DNA of 64,000 bases from JANMCE01 sp031410595 (GCA_031410595.1 JANNZM010000104.1:62001-126000); one strand, 5' to 3'; shown: positions 34,340 through 45,450, counted from the stretch's first letter. Numbers and translations: made by a program. Notes: a model not told the origin generated them from the sequence alone.

Positions 34340-35335
34340 TCAGCGTTTGGGACGCCAGGTGGTGCTGAGTCGGGCGTGGGCGAAGACGGCTTCGACGGTG
34401 TCGGGATCGACGACTCTGGGGAGTGAGTGGAGTAGCTCTCGAACGCGCTTGCGGGTCGTTACGAGGACATCGTTGGGAGGGCTTTTCACGGTGAACTCGA
34501 TGAGGTCCACGAACACGATCATCGGAGTCACCTGAACGTTGTACCCGCAAGCCGCCGAGAGGAGGTTCGTGGCGCGGATGGCCTCCCGTCCGGAGTTGCG
34601 GAGGTAGTCGGTCTGCACGTGACCGTTAACGTAAATCGACCTTGCTGCGACCGACGCTTTGCCGTTCGGGTGCCGTTTCGTGTTGAGCGTGAACACGCCT
34701 GCCGGGCCGAGGACGACATGATCGATGTCGGCACCGCGATCGCCGACCTCGACGGCATGCAGGAAATGCCAGCCTTCGCCAAGCTTCGCGAGTTCATCAC
34801 CGACCATCTCTTCGCCCTTCATGCCGACTCGCCACGAGCGTTCCTCGGTCTTGACTCCGAGCACGCGCGACACAAAGTTCACGACGGGCGCACGAGCGTT
34901 GACTTGGTTGCGTTTCGCTTTCGCCGACGCTCCAGCGCGGTTCTCGATGAGATCTCGCGCCGGCGGTGCCACCCTCGCAATCGCCGGGGCCAGCTCCTGA
35001 CGTGAGGGTGCCGGTTCGGGAGCGCTGTGCAGTTGCTCGTTGACTTCGGGCAGGGCGATGTACTCATCGGAGCCGTCCAAGTCGTCAACGGTGGCGAATC
35101 GATCGTCGTCAATCGAAGTCTGACCGACTGGTGCCTCGGCGTCTATCGCCCGGTCTGTGGATTGTGCGCACCAACGAGCCAGACAGTCATCGACTTCGCT
35201 TGCGAATTCCGGCGATGCAGGGTGGGCTGACTTTCCAACGAGATCGACGAATCCAACGTCAACTCCGTCAGCCGTCCGAACGTAGATTCGGTCCTTGCCG
35301 TACCGCTTCCACCTGGTCTCCACGAACTCGGTCAC
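34340..35335 (-). CDS. NERD-domain nuclease-related protein
   Basis: 331 residues. The C-terminal half holds the NERD domain: MKGEEMVGDELAKLGEGW near residue 170, VGDRGADIDHVVLGPAGVF near 200 and NTKRHPNGK, giving the E ... D ... K pattern of the restriction-nuclease-like fold. The N-terminal ~150 residues are acidic and not recognised. NERD proteins are linked to DNA or RNA processing and sometimes defence; no partner helicase or toxin is adjacent. It is convergent with the NlpC gene (35-bp gap) and faces element A of the 24-bp inverted repeats. Confidence 0.82.
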   Translation of the reverse strand: MTEFVETRWKRYGKDRIYVRTADGVDVGFVDLVGKSAHPASPEFASEVDDCLARWCAQSTDRAIDAEAPVGQTSIDDDRFATVDDLDGSDEYIALPEVNEQLHSAPEPAPSRQELAPAIARVAPPARDLIENRAGASAKAKRNQVNARAPVVNFVSRVLGVKTEERSWRVGMKGEEMVGDELAKLGEGWHFLHAVEVGDRGADIDHVVLGPAGVFTLNTKRHPNGKASVAARSIYVNGHVQTDYLRNSGREAIRATNLLSAACGYNVQVTPMIVFVDLIEFTVKSPPNDVLVTTRKRVRELLHSLPRVVDPDTVEAVFAHARLSTTWRPKR

Positions 35336-35694
35336 GCCCGTCCTCCCACCGAATCAGCTTGCTTGTGTCGAAATGATAGTTCACTCCCGTACTGCTCCGA
35401 GTTCAAAGCCGAGGTCGATGCCCACGCGGAAGTTGCCGCCCGAATCGACGCCAATGCGCGAACCCGATGGGAGCGTGAGCAGGTCTCTCTCGCGTGGAGG
35501 TAGCCCTCGGTTGCCGCACTTGCGGGACTGAAACCGTAAATGCAACGGTCGAGAGTTTCGCCGATCGCATTCAATTGCTGTGAGCACTCAGCCGGAACCC
35601 CATCGGGCGGAGGTCGAGCGCGTCAAGCGGGTAGGAATACAGCGACGGCTGAACCCCGTCAGCCCTCGACCCGAGCCCGTCGACCAGTTTGTTC
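35336..35694. other. Gene-free stretch left of element A
   Basis: No gene with start, ribosome site and family match is seen. A short plus-strand reading (EFKAEVDAHAEVAARIDANA, about 35400-35500) has coding-like composition and may be a relic. Several overlapping small frames exist on both strands without support. Confidence 0.4.
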
Positions 35695-35819
35695 TGTTCC
35701 GCCTTGCAGTGACTTTTCAACTCACGTCGGGTTTCGCTTACTTCCGTGACATCCGACACGTTCATTCGAGGGCTCCGATGCCGAGGAGCGCGTACGAAAA
35801 GTCACTGCAAAGCGGAACA
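35695..35819. mobile_element. Element A: 125-bp unit bounded by 24-bp inverted repeats
   Basis: Left end TGTTCCGCCTTGCAGTGACT then TTTC (35695-35718); right end is the complement (35796-35819) with one mismatch in 24. The 77-bp centre encodes nothing obvious. The same 24-bp ends bound element B at 42375-42764. No target duplication is seen. Size and structure fit a MITE-like non-autonomous element; the family is not recognised. Confidence 0.6.
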
Positions 35820-35902
35820 AACCAACAAGTGGCGCCGCTGGGCTCGGCTGAAACTTGGGTCTGCGTGGGCTACCAGCATCAGGCTACACTGGCTCTGAAC
35901 AA

Positions 35903-36943
35903 TCAGCCCAGCACGTCGTCCACCAGCGGACGAAGGTCGAGCGTGTCGAGGGCGGGGAGATACACGGCGACGGCTTCGCGCTGGAGGCGGCGCCAGAGGT
36001 CGCCTTCAAAGAAGTGATCGCCGCTGCGGATGACGTAGTTGAGGATGAAGAAGCGGTACGACTCCTTCAACAACAGGATCTCGTTTTCGGTCAGTGGGAA
36101 GACCTGGTGGTAGGCCCGCAGGAAGCGTACGAACCTCGGTTCAAGCAGCGTGTGCGAGCTGTAGGTGAACAATGTGCGATCACCGGTCTGGCTACTCACA
36201 CGCGACAAGAAGTAGAAGTCGAGCATGCGCGAGTCGATGCGGAACCAGTCGTAATCCCATCGACTGAACAATCGGAAACGATCACCGTCGAACTCCACCG
36301 AAAAGTTGCCGAGGTTCCAGTCGAGCAGTACGGGGATCTTTGCCATGTCGTCGTAGCAGAGTCGTTGCAGTTGCAACAAGAAGTCATGAGTGTGCTTCTG
36401 CACGACCAGGCGCTGATCATGATCGAACTCGAATGACGCTGCGGTGCGCGGGTCAGTGACCCGCTCCAACAGATTTATGGCATCGGACTTGATCGAGGTC
36501 GATGTGCGGGGCATGTGAGGAGCGATAGTGGTGCAGGCCTGATGGAACGCGGCAATCTCTTCGCCGAAGTTGTCGATGTGAGCGTCGGAGAGAATGCGAG
36601 GAAGCTGGCCCCGCTGCGTAACTTCCTCATAGAAGACAGCCCACACCTCGCCGTCGTAGTGCACAAATGGCTGCCCGTCGACCGTGAGTACATCAGCCAT
36701 GAGATGCTCAAACCGGGTACCTCGCAGCAACACGTTGCAGCGGTGAAGGCGGTCGTGATCTTCGACGAACAGGAAGTACGACCCGTACCAACTGAACTTG
36801 GCGATGACGGCGGACCCGTCGTCAAGCGCAACCCGGTAGACGTGGTTGGTCGACACATGCGCGCTGACTTCTTCGACGGCAACGATCGAGCGCTTGTCTC
36901 CGTAGTGACGCCAGGCGGCCCGCAGGGCTGCGTCGTGCTGCAT
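35903..36943 (-). CDS. Aminoglycoside phosphotransferase-fold (APH-like) kinase
   Basis: 346 residues. N-lobe strand and invariant Lys in SAVIAKFSWYGSYFLF near residue 48; catalytic loop LLDWNLGNFS near 216 (a D-x-N-x-x-N variant of the usual HxDxxxxN) and metal Asp region RWDYDWFRID near 237. APH-fold enzymes phosphorylate antibiotics, choline, sugars or amino-sugars; this one ends in an aromatic-rich helical domain and its substrate is unknown. The start lies 4 bp after the pyk stop on the same strand, so it is probably co-transcribed with pyruvate kinase. Confidence 0.65.
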   Translation of the reverse strand: MQHDAALRAAWRHYGDKRSIVAVEEVSAHVSTNHVYRVALDDGSAVIAKFSWYGSYFLFVEDHDRLHRCNVLLRGTRFEHLMADVLTVDGQPFVHYDGEVWAVFYEEVTQRGQLPRILSDAHIDNFGEEIAAFHQACTTIAPHMPRTSTSIKSDAINLLERVTDPRTAASFEFDHDQRLVVQKHTHDFLLQLQRLCYDDMAKIPVLLDWNLGNFSVEFDGDRFRLFSRWDYDWFRIDSRMLDFYFLSRVSSQTGDRTLFTYSSHTLLEPRFVRFLRAYHQVFPLTENEILLLKESYRFFILNYVIRSGDHFFEGDLWRRLQREAVAVYLPALDTLDLRPLVDDVLG

Positions 36944-36947
36944 GGCG

Positions 36948-38390
36948 TCAGGTTATTTCGACAATGCGCATCACGTCGGTGGCGTGATGGGGCTGATCAG
37001 GCGTGCCCGCCAGTACTACTACGACGTCACCCGGCTCGGCCAGAGACGCCTTGACCGACTTCTGTACCGCGAACCACACCATGTCATCGGTGTTGGGGTG
37101 CACCTCGACCTTCAGAGGAATCACGCCCCACGACAGGGTGAGAATGGCGATGGTGTGATCGTCGGGACTGGCGCCGATCAGTTGAGCCGGCGGCCGATAG
37201 CGCGACATGGCCATGGCGGTCTTGCCGCTGCGGGTACAGCAGATGATGGCCGCCGCGTCGGTATCTTCCGCCGCCTGCCAACCGGCGTGTGTGACCGCAT
37301 TGGTGATGCGCTCACCGCGGTCGCTGACGTGCTCGCGCTGCGAGCGACCGAGGCGGTTCGCCCACTGCCGATAGCTTGCCTCCAACTCGGCGCGGTGGCA
37401 GATTTCCGACATGGTGCGCACCACCAAACTCGGGTCGTCACCAATGGCTGTCTCTCCCGACAGCATCACGGCGTCGGTACCGTCGAACACCGCGTTGGCG
37501 ACGTCGCTCACTTCGGCACGGGTGGGCGCGGGTGATGTGATCATGCTCTCCAACATTTGCGTGGCCGTGATGACCGGGATACCGGCCTGGACGCACTTGC
37601 GGATGATGCGCTTTTGCAGATGCGGTACCTCTGACAGTGGGCAGTCGATGCCGAGATCACCGCGTGCCACCATGACCGCGTCGCTCTCAGCCAGGATCTC
37701 ATCGAGTGCGACGACGGCATTGGCCGTTTCGATCTTGGCGATCAGGCGCGGCATGTGCCCGCCCTTCAACTCGTCACGCACGCGGCGCAGATCGGCACCG
37801 GCACGCACGAACGAGACCGCCAGGAAGTCGACCCCCTCGGCTGACATGATGACCGCCAACTCCAGGTCTCGTTTCGTCGGGGTGTGCAGACGCAATCGTT
37901 CGGCCGGGATATGGACACCGGGGCGACCCTGGGTGAGTCCACCCGATTCGACCTTTCCGACCGCGGAGCTGTCGTCCACACTCTGAATCCGCAGCGTGAT
38001 GGCACCGTCGCCGAGCACCACTCGGTCACCCGCCGCCAAATCGCTGAGGAGCGTCTCGTAATCGACCGTTATCTCGGAGGCCGAGCTGGCACCCTTGCCC
38101 GGCGTGAGATGCACAATCGACCCCTCGGGCAGCAACGTGCCACCCTCGGGGAACTGTCCGGCGCGCACCTTCGGGCCGGGCAGGTCGGCGAGAATACCGA
38201 TGGGCCGTCCGAGCCGGAGCGCAGCAGCACGCACCGCGTGGAGGCGGGCGATGTGATCGTCAACAGGACCGTGGCTGAGGTTGATGCGGACCACGTCGAC
38301 CCCGGCCGCCAGCAGCCCGTCGAGGGCCGCGGGCTCGCTACTCGCCGGCCCTAACGTGGCTACGATCTTGGTGCGTCGAGCGACCGTCAT
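36948..38390 (-). CDS. pyk: Pyruvate kinase
   Basis: 480 residues, normal length. RRTKIVATLGPASSEP at the N-terminus, DVVRINLSHG near residue 32, AKIETANAV near 215, the signature DAVMVARGDLGIDCP near 240, TATQMLESM near 280 and GTDAVMLSGETA near 310, then the C-terminal allosteric domain. Converts phosphoenolpyruvate and ADP to pyruvate and ATP. I start at ATG 38390, which begins the conserved sequence and overlaps ridA by 4 bp (ATGA). Confidence 0.96.
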   Translation of the reverse strand: MTVARRTKIVATLGPASSEPAALDGLLAAGVDVVRINLSHGPVDDHIARLHAVRAAALRLGRPIGILADLPGPKVRAGQFPEGGTLLPEGSIVHLTPGKGASSASEITVDYETLLSDLAAGDRVVLGDGAITLRIQSVDDSSAVGKVESGGLTQGRPGVHIPAERLRLHTPTKRDLELAVIMSAEGVDFLAVSFVRAGADLRRVRDELKGGHMPRLIAKIETANAVVALDEILAESDAVMVARGDLGIDCPLSEVPHLQKRIIRKCVQAGIPVITATQMLESMITSPAPTRAEVSDVANAVFDGTDAVMLSGETAIGDDPSLVVRTMSEICHRAELEASYRQWANRLGRSQREHVSDRGERITNAVTHAGWQAAEDTDAAAIICCTRSGKTAMAMSRYRPPAQLIGASPDDHTIAILTLSWGVIPLKVEVHPNTDDMVWFAVQKSVKASLAEPGDVVVVLAGTPDQPHHATDVMRIVEIT

Positions 38391-38734
38391 ACTGCTGCTT
38401 CGACCATGATCTCCACGAGTAGAAGCGATGATGCCAGCCGAGACTCGACCGTTGCCCGAGCGGGCGTGTGTCCGGCCGGCACCCAGGCATCCCATGCCTC
38501 GTTCATCAGCGCGAAATCGGCAATATTGCTGAGCCAGATGTTGGCCTTCAGGATCTTGGACTTGTCGGACCCGGCCAACGCCAGAACCCGGTCGATGGTG
38601 GCCAGAATCTGCTCGGTCTGACCTTTCACGCCGGCGGTGGCGTCACCGGCGACAACGCCGGCCATGTAGACAATGCCGTTATGCACGACAGCCTGGGACA
38701 TACGGGGGCCAACTTCAATGCGCTCGATAGACAT
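38387..38734 (-). CDS. RidA-family (YjgF/YER057c) protein
   Basis: 115 residues. RidA pattern: VVHNGIVYMAGVVAGD near the N-terminus, TEQILATIDRVLALAGSDKS in the middle, and a C-terminal ARATVESRLASSLLLVEI with the Arg that binds imines. Members deaminate reactive enamines/imines from PLP enzymes. ATG 38734 starts the conserved core. It is coupled to pyk by a 4-bp overlap and lies 43 bp after aacS. Confidence 0.88.
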   Translation of the reverse strand: MSIERIEVGPRMSQAVVHNGIVYMAGVVAGDATAGVKGQTEQILATIDRVLALAGSDKSKILKANIWLSNIADFALMNEAWDAWVPAGHTPARATVESRLASSLLLVEIMVEAAV

Positions 38735-38777
38735 GGCCGATACCGTACCCGGCAGCGGGGCCGTCGTCCTCAGGCTG

Positions 38778-40729
<1,952 letters not shown>

Positions 40730-40733
<4 letters not shown>

Positions 40734-41413
40734 ACGGCGATGTTAGATGGTGCGTCGCCGCGGTCGAGGCGGTGCAACAGACCGACAAAGAACGCCAACA
40801 CATGCCCGATCGCGAAGGCGAAGACGAACGTGCCGACGCCGAGCCGTCCACCAAGCGCCCAACCCAGCATCAGGACCGTCACTTCAATGGCGAGGCGCAC
40901 GTGAGCAATGGGTCGATGAAAGCGCTTGCCGATGCTGGTCATCAGTCCATCTCTTGGACCCGGCCCCAGTTGTGTAGACAGGTACAGCGCGCCGCCAATT
41001 CCGACGCTGACGAGGCCGCCGACCAGCATCGCGCAGCGACCTACGAAGTTGTTGACTGCGCCGATGTTTCGGTCGAGCAACTCCACCACGCTACCGATGA
41101 TGATTGCATTTGCAACTGTTCCAAGACCGGGGCGTTGACGCAACGGAATCCACAGCAGAAGCACGACGGCCGAAGTGACAACCGTGACGGTGCCGATGCC
41201 GATGTTGATGTGCTTATCGATTCCGCCCGCGAACACTGACCAGGGGGAGTTTCCGAAACGACTTTCGATAAGCAGCCAGTCACCGAACCCGAACAGCGTG
41301 AGGCCTGCAATGAGTATGGCCACCGGCTTGGGCTGACTGGACCATCGGGTTGCTGAACTCCATGAGAAGACCGGCACCGCTTTGGCGACGCGTGATTCGG
41401 TGGATGTCGCCAT
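40730..41413 (-). CDS. YczE/YyaS/YitT-like membrane protein
   Basis: 227 residues with five or six membrane segments. Features are LTLFGFGDWLLIESRFGNSPWSVF early, TVANAIIIGSVVELLDRN in the middle and LSTQLGPGPRDGLMTSIG, the PxxxL/GPRDGL signature of this family. Function unknown. ATG 41413 is chosen over the longer frame to 41488, which would overlap the divergent esterase. Overlaps aacS by 4 bp. Confidence 0.83.
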
Positions 41414-41478
41414 GATGCACTCAGCCTGACAGACGACGCTGAACCAGCCAAACGAATTGCATCTGCCAAACTGATTCG

Positions 41479-42315
41479 GTGGTGTCACGGCGACGGTTCC
41501 TGGCTGGCTCGGTCGGTGCCGTCGGGGTTGTCGGCGCTGCTGGCCTTGCCGCGGTCGGTCCTCGACGGGTCGGGCGGAAGCTCGGGCTCATCCATAGTGC
41601 TGACCTTCAGGTGGCCGCATCAGGCTGGCCAGTCGTTGAACGCATCTTGACCAGCAAGGCAATGAAGGGCGACGTGAAGTGGGCAATTGCTGTGCCGACT
41701 GTGCCGCCGACCGGCGTGATCATCTGCCTGCACGGGCGAGGCGGTGATCGATGGGCCGCGTTCTCGAACATGCGCATCCATGACTTCGTCGCAGCGTCCG
41801 GTCACTCATTCGCAGTCGTTGGAGTCGACGGTACCGACCACGCCTATTGGCACCCTCGGCTCGACGGCACCGACGCGCTGTCGTTGGTCATCAATGAGCT
41901 GATCCCGACCGTCGATCGCGAACTCGGCGCGCTGCCTCGCGCGCTGTTGGGTTGGTCGATGGGAGGCTACGGCTCGCTCCTGGCCGCAGAGCGTTTCCCT
42001 TCGATGTTCCGGGCGGTGTGCGCGGCGAGTCCTGCGCTGTGGACGACGGCGGACGAACCCGCGGGCGACGCGTTCGATTCGGCTGAGGACTACAAAGCCC
42101 ACGACGTGTTCGGCAAGACCGCCGCGCTTTCGCCGCTCAAGGTCCGCGTCGATTGCGGTGCCGACGACGGCTTCATCAAAGCCGCCCGCGTCTTCGTCAC
42201 CAAACTGCCGAACCCCAACCTGGGCAAGTTCGGACCCGGCCTCCATGACGGCCCCTACTGGCGCTCCATCGCCCCCGCCCAAATCGCCACCATCGCATCA
42301 GCCTTCCAGGCCTGA
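41479..42315 (+). CDS. Tat-exported alpha/beta hydrolase (esterase D-like)
   Basis: 278 residues. The N-terminus MVSRRRFLAGSVGAVGVVGA has a twin-arginine signal. The hydrolase part shows ICLHGRGGDRWA (oxyanion), nucleophile GWSMGGYGS near residue 157, acid region VDCGADDGF near 220 and His in GLHDGPYWR near 255. The layout resembles putative esterases of the antigen-85/EstD superfamily, folded before export. Start GTG 41479 (or 41482). Divergent from the YczE gene. Confidence 0.8.
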   Translation: MVSRRRFLAGSVGAVGVVGAAGLAAVGPRRVGRKLGLIHSADLQVAASGWPVVERILTSKAMKGDVKWAIAVPTVPPTGVIICLHGRGGDRWAAFSNMRIHDFVAASGHSFAVVGVDGTDHAYWHPRLDGTDALSLVINELIPTVDRELGALPRALLGWSMGGYGSLLAAERFPSMFRAVCAASPALWTTADEPAGDAFDSAEDYKAHDVFGKTAALSPLKVRVDCGADDGFIKAARVFVTKLPNPNLGKFGPGLHDGPYWRSIAPAQIATIASAFQA

Positions 42316-42374
42316 AGTGTCGGCCGTTACAGGGCCAGGATTAGCTCGGGCCGCGCCCGCCGACCATGTTGCTC

Positions 42375-42764
42375 TGTTCCGCTTTGCAGTGACTTTTCGG
42401 CTCCTCGCCGATCCCCCGCAACCTCGTCACACCCCCTTCGTAAGGTCTGACTATGAGACCAGCACTGAACAATCGCTATGCACTCTTAATCGCGCTTGAA
42501 CCGCAGGATTCGATCCATCGGGTCTCGGAGTTGGTCGACCATCTACGCGCTCTTCGCGTCGACCTTGGCCCGCTTCCCAGCAAGTCCGTCTCGAATCTCC
42601 TCCGAGCCGAGCGAGCCCGCGGTCGAGTGGAGCGGGTCGCGTGGGGCAAGTACCGGCTTGGCTACCTGCCGCGCACAACGCGCTACCGAGCAAAACTCGT
42701 CGTCGCCAGCATGAGGTTGGCAGCTGCCCATCAGTCCGACGAAAAGTCACTGCAAAGCGGAACA
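42375..42764. mobile_element. Element B: 390-bp unit bounded by perfect 24-bp inverted repeats, carrying one small gene
   Basis: The left end (42375-42398) and right end (42741-42764) are exact complements over 24 bp, the same sequence as element A, and agreement extends two bases further (TC outside). The unit holds one ORF (42453-42809) for a winged-helix-like protein, whose reading frame crosses the right repeat. No transposase and no target duplication were found. Confidence 0.65.
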
Positions 42765-42809
42765 GAACAAGAAGGCACCGCACCGACGGCGATCGATCAC
42801 ACAGGATGA
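42453..42809 (+). CDS. Small winged-helix-like protein inside element B
   Basis: 118 residues. The first ~80 look like a compact DNA-binding fold: two helices (DSIHRVSELVDHLRALRVDL), a recognition-type helix (SKSVSNLLRAERARGRVERV) and a wing (WGKYRLGYLP). The last ~25 residues are encoded by the right inverted repeat (EKSLQSGT) and flanking DNA and so probably are not native. AAGG lies 8 bases before the ATG. It may bind the repeats; that is inference. No known family name. Confidence 0.55.
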   Translation: MRPALNNRYALLIALEPQDSIHRVSELVDHLRALRVDLGPLPSKSVSNLLRAERARGRVERVAWGKYRLGYLPRTTRYRAKLVVASMRLAAAHQSDEKSLQSGTEQEGTAPTAIDHTG

Positions 42810-42924
42810 CAGTGCGGAAGAGTCGCGAAGTCAAAGAAGCTCGCACGGCAGTTTTCCGGAAGAACGGGAACCGGCAACGGCGCAGGCAACGTCGTACTGC
42901 TGACCCGAACGATCGAGGAAGACG

Positions 42925-43650
42925 ATGAGAGTTGCACGATGGTTGACGGGTACGGCCGCGGCCGTACTGGCAGTAGGACTCGGTGCCGGACCGGCTGCCG
43001 CATGCGGTTTTCTGGTCGCTCCGAACGGTGCGGTTGATCTCATACGGACCACGACACTGGCGTCGTGGTCCGACGGCGTGGAGCACTACGTCACGAGCTT
43101 CGAATTCGCATCCGAGGAACCAAGCTTCGGTTCCATCATCCCGCTGCCGTCCGAGCCGACAAACGCGGAGCGCGGCGGCGACTGGACACTCCAGCGCCTC
43201 CGCCGGGAGATCCCCGGCGAGACGACGGCAACGACCGCAGCTGCCGCAACGACGGCTGCACCAGCCTCGGCGCAGGTGATTCGTGAAGTGCAGATCGATG
43301 CGCTCAACAAGGGTGTCACGGTGGAGAAGTCCGAGAGAGCGACGAGCCTCTTGCTGAACGATCTCCGAAACGATCAGAACTCCAGCTGGATCCCACAGGC
43401 GGGGTACCTCACCCACGTCGCCATCAAGGCCAAGGCCGGCGACGTGAAACGTGACCTGGTCACCCAACCGGCCGTGACGCCGCAGGCACAGCAGAACGAC
43501 CCGGTCGCAAAGACGACGACGCAGAGGGATGATCCCGCCCGCTACGTCGCCGTCGCACTCGGCGGCATCTTGCTCGGCGCCATCGTCGTCTCCGTCAGCC
43601 GCCGGCACACGACCCCACCACCGCCGCCAAACCCGCCCGCCGACGCGTAA
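42925..43650 (+). CDS. DUF2330-like exported protein, apparently shortened
   Basis: 241 residues. Signal peptide (WLTGTAAAVLAVGLGAGPAAA), then the DUF2330 start ACGFLVAPNGAVDLIRTTTL and FGSIIPLPSEP, then a Thr/Ala linker, VIREVQIDALN, and a tail SLLLNDLRNDQNSSWIPQAG typical of the DUF2330 C-terminus, ending with one membrane helix (YVAVALGGILLGAIVVSV) and a proline tail. Between VQIDAL and the tail about 150 residues normally found in the family are absent. Possibly an internal deletion, yet the frame is intact. Follows element B by 160 bp. Confidence 0.7.
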   Translation: MRVARWLTGTAAAVLAVGLGAGPAAACGFLVAPNGAVDLIRTTTLASWSDGVEHYVTSFEFASEEPSFGSIIPLPSEPTNAERGGDWTLQRLRREIPGETTATTAAAATTAAPASAQVIREVQIDALNKGVTVEKSERATSLLLNDLRNDQNSSWIPQAGYLTHVAIKAKAGDVKRDLVTQPAVTPQAQQNDPVAKTTTQRDDPARYVAVALGGILLGAIVVSVSRRHTTPPPPPNPPADA

Positions 43651-43746
43651 GCGCTACGCCGGCCGGCTCGACGGGCAGGCCAATCTCCTTCACGATGCGA
43701 GCTTGCCTCGATTGCACCAGACTTGGGTTGAACGAAGGGAGAATCG

Positions 43747-44781
43747 ATGCGAGCTGTGGTGCTGCTGGGCCACGGTGGGTTCGATCAACTGTCGGTGCGC
43801 GACGACGTCCCCGTCCCCACGCCAGGTGCTGACGACGTATTGGTCAACGTGCGAGCATCGGCCGTGAACAACACCGACATCAACACTCGGCTCGGCTGGT
43901 ACGCGAAGGATGCCGCCACCGCGCCGGATCTCGGTTGGTCGGGGGAACCGTTTCACTTCCCTCGCATTCAGGGAGCCGACGCGTGTGGCTTGATCGTGGC
44001 GGTCGGCGAAGGGGTGGATGCCTCGCGGATCGGGCAGCGCGTGTTAGTCGAGCCGGTGTTCCGTCCGCCGGGGCGCCCGCTGGCGGACGCCAGATACTTC
44101 GGCTCCGAGGTGGACGGCGGCTTCGCCGAGTACGCCCTCGTTCCGTCCCGCCACGCGTTCACGGTGACGTCTGATCTGAGCGACGAGAAATTGGCATCGT
44201 TTCCCTGCTCGTACTCTGCCTCGGAAAACATGTTGGCTCGTGTCGGCCTGCAGGCAGCCGAGCAGGTGCTGATCACCGGCGCATCCGGCGGCGTAGGTTC
44301 AGCGGCCGTGCAACTCGCCGCCGCTCGCGGCGCGTTCGTAACCGGCGTTGCCGCCACGAACAAGCATGAAGAGCTCGGCCGACTGGGCGCGCACAACACG
44401 GTGGATCGGAATGCCGATCTTCTCGCCCAGTTCGGGCCGAACAGCTTCGACGTCATTGTCGACGTCGTCGGAGGACCGCACTGGCCTCGTCTGCTGGAGC
44501 TGCTTCGGCCCGGCGGTCGTTACGCAACGTGCGGTGCCATTGCCGGACCAGTCGTTCCGCTCGACCTTCGCACGCTCTACCTGAAGGACCTTCGCCTGGT
44601 CGGGTGCACCGTTCTCGACGAGGGCGTCTTTGCCGGCCTGATCACCCGCATCGAGCACGGCCAAGTGAAACCGCTCGTCGCCGCCACATTCGCACTGAGC
44701 GACATCGTCGCGGCCCAAGGGCTCTTCCTCACCAAACAGCACATCGGCAAGATCGTCCTCACCATCGACGCCCTCCCGTAG
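43747..44781 (+). CDS. Zinc-type alcohol dehydrogenase/quinone oxidoreductase (MDR)
   Basis: 344 residues, medium-chain dehydrogenase/reductase fold. NAD(P) motif ITGASGGVGSAAVQLAAARG near residue 175; GADACGLIVAVGEGV near 75. No structural or catalytic zinc Cys set is clear, so it is closer to quinone oxidoreductase/zeta-crystallin or MDR alkenal reductases than to zinc ADH. Ends one base before the next (convergent) gene. Substrate unknown. Confidence 0.85.
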   Translation: MRAVVLLGHGGFDQLSVRDDVPVPTPGADDVLVNVRASAVNNTDINTRLGWYAKDAATAPDLGWSGEPFHFPRIQGADACGLIVAVGEGVDASRIGQRVLVEPVFRPPGRPLADARYFGSEVDGGFAEYALVPSRHAFTVTSDLSDEKLASFPCSYSASENMLARVGLQAAEQVLITGASGGVGSAAVQLAAARGAFVTGVAATNKHEELGRLGAHNTVDRNADLLAQFGPNSFDVIVDVVGGPHWPRLLELLRPGGRYATCGAIAGPVVPLDLRTLYLKDLRLVGCTVLDEGVFAGLITRIEHGQVKPLVAATFALSDIVAAQGLFLTKQHIGKIVLTIDALP

Positions 44782-44985
44782 TCACTTCACGAGCGAGGCA
44801 ATGGCCCAGACGGATGCGATGAGTCCGATGACGGCCATGAAGAGGCTGCGGCGCACTGGTGCTCGCGGGAGGTCGCCTTCCTTCAGGGCTGCGGGGGGGC
44901 GCACGATAGCCAGCACGTTGCCGACGAACATGGCACCGCCCATAGCCAGCACCAGAAAGGGGAGAAGGTTCTTACCGAGGAACAC
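44782..44985 (-). CDS. Small two-helix membrane protein
   Basis: 67 residues with two hydrophobic helices (LLPFLVLAMGGAMFVGNVLA and FMAVIGLIASVWAIASL) joined by a basic/proline loop. Typical of conserved small actinobacterial membrane proteins of unknown role. ATG 44985. Its stop abuts the dehydrogenase stop on the other strand. Confidence 0.6.
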   Translation of the reverse strand: MFLGKNLLPFLVLAMGGAMFVGNVLAIVRPPAALKEGDLPRAPVRRSLFMAVIGLIASVWAIASLVK

Positions 44986-45009
44986 GTGCCCAAACGTAGC
45001 GGCGGGCGG

Positions 45010-45450
45010 CTAGGTGAGCGACAGCAGGACGGGGCCGTCTAGCGGGTGCGGCGAAGTCAACACCACGACGCAACCGTGCGAGGCCGACATCTCGATCGAG
45101 AACAGATCCATCACGCCAAGCAGCGCCTCAACGGCATCTTGATCACCGCGCAGATCTTCGAGGACCAGCAGCCGCGGGGAATCGTCGGCCCAGTCAGACA
45201 GTGCATCAACGAGGGCGTCCCAGTTGTGACCGAACCAGTCGGGAAAGTGGAGGTCGCGTTGGAACGCATTGAATATCGCCTTGGCCGATGTTGCCTGGCC
45301 GAGCTGCACCACACCGACCGTCCAGCCGGCGACGCGAGCGCGCTGCAACTCCGATACCGGCACCGTGCGACCGGGCCACTGGTACACACCATCAGGATGT
45401 TGGTTGTCTTCCGACCGGTCGCCATCCAACACCTCATCGAGCGTGGTCAT
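45010..45450 (-). CDS. Barstar-family ribonuclease inhibitor
   Basis: 146 residues. Contains the barstar fold: FNAFQRDLHFPDWFGHNWDA (residues ~63-83), LVDALSDWADDSP, and LLVLEDLRGD. The acidic helix carrying W/D/D inserts in the RNase active site. A longer N-terminus (~40 residues) than classical barstar. It overlaps the RNase gene by 4 bp (ATGA), so toxin and inhibitor are made together. Confidence 0.93.
   Translation of the reverse strand: MTTLDEVLDGDRSEDNQHPDGVYQWPGRTVPVSELQRARVAGWTVGVVQLGQATSAKAIFNAFQRDLHFPDWFGHNWDALVDALSDWADDSPRLLVLEDLRGDQDAVEALLGVMDLFSIEMSASHGCVVVLTSPHPLDGPVLLSLT

Noticed and set aside
32847..34550. 567-codon open frame on the minus strand across the NlpC gene
   Set aside because: Arg/Gly-rich product with no family match, opposite to a gene with signal peptide, catalytic residues and ribosome site.
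42451..43608. 385-codon minus-strand open frame across element B and the DUF2330 gene
   Set aside because: Contains the inverted-repeat peptide (VLFRFAVTF) and low-complexity sequence; the plus-strand genes have better support.
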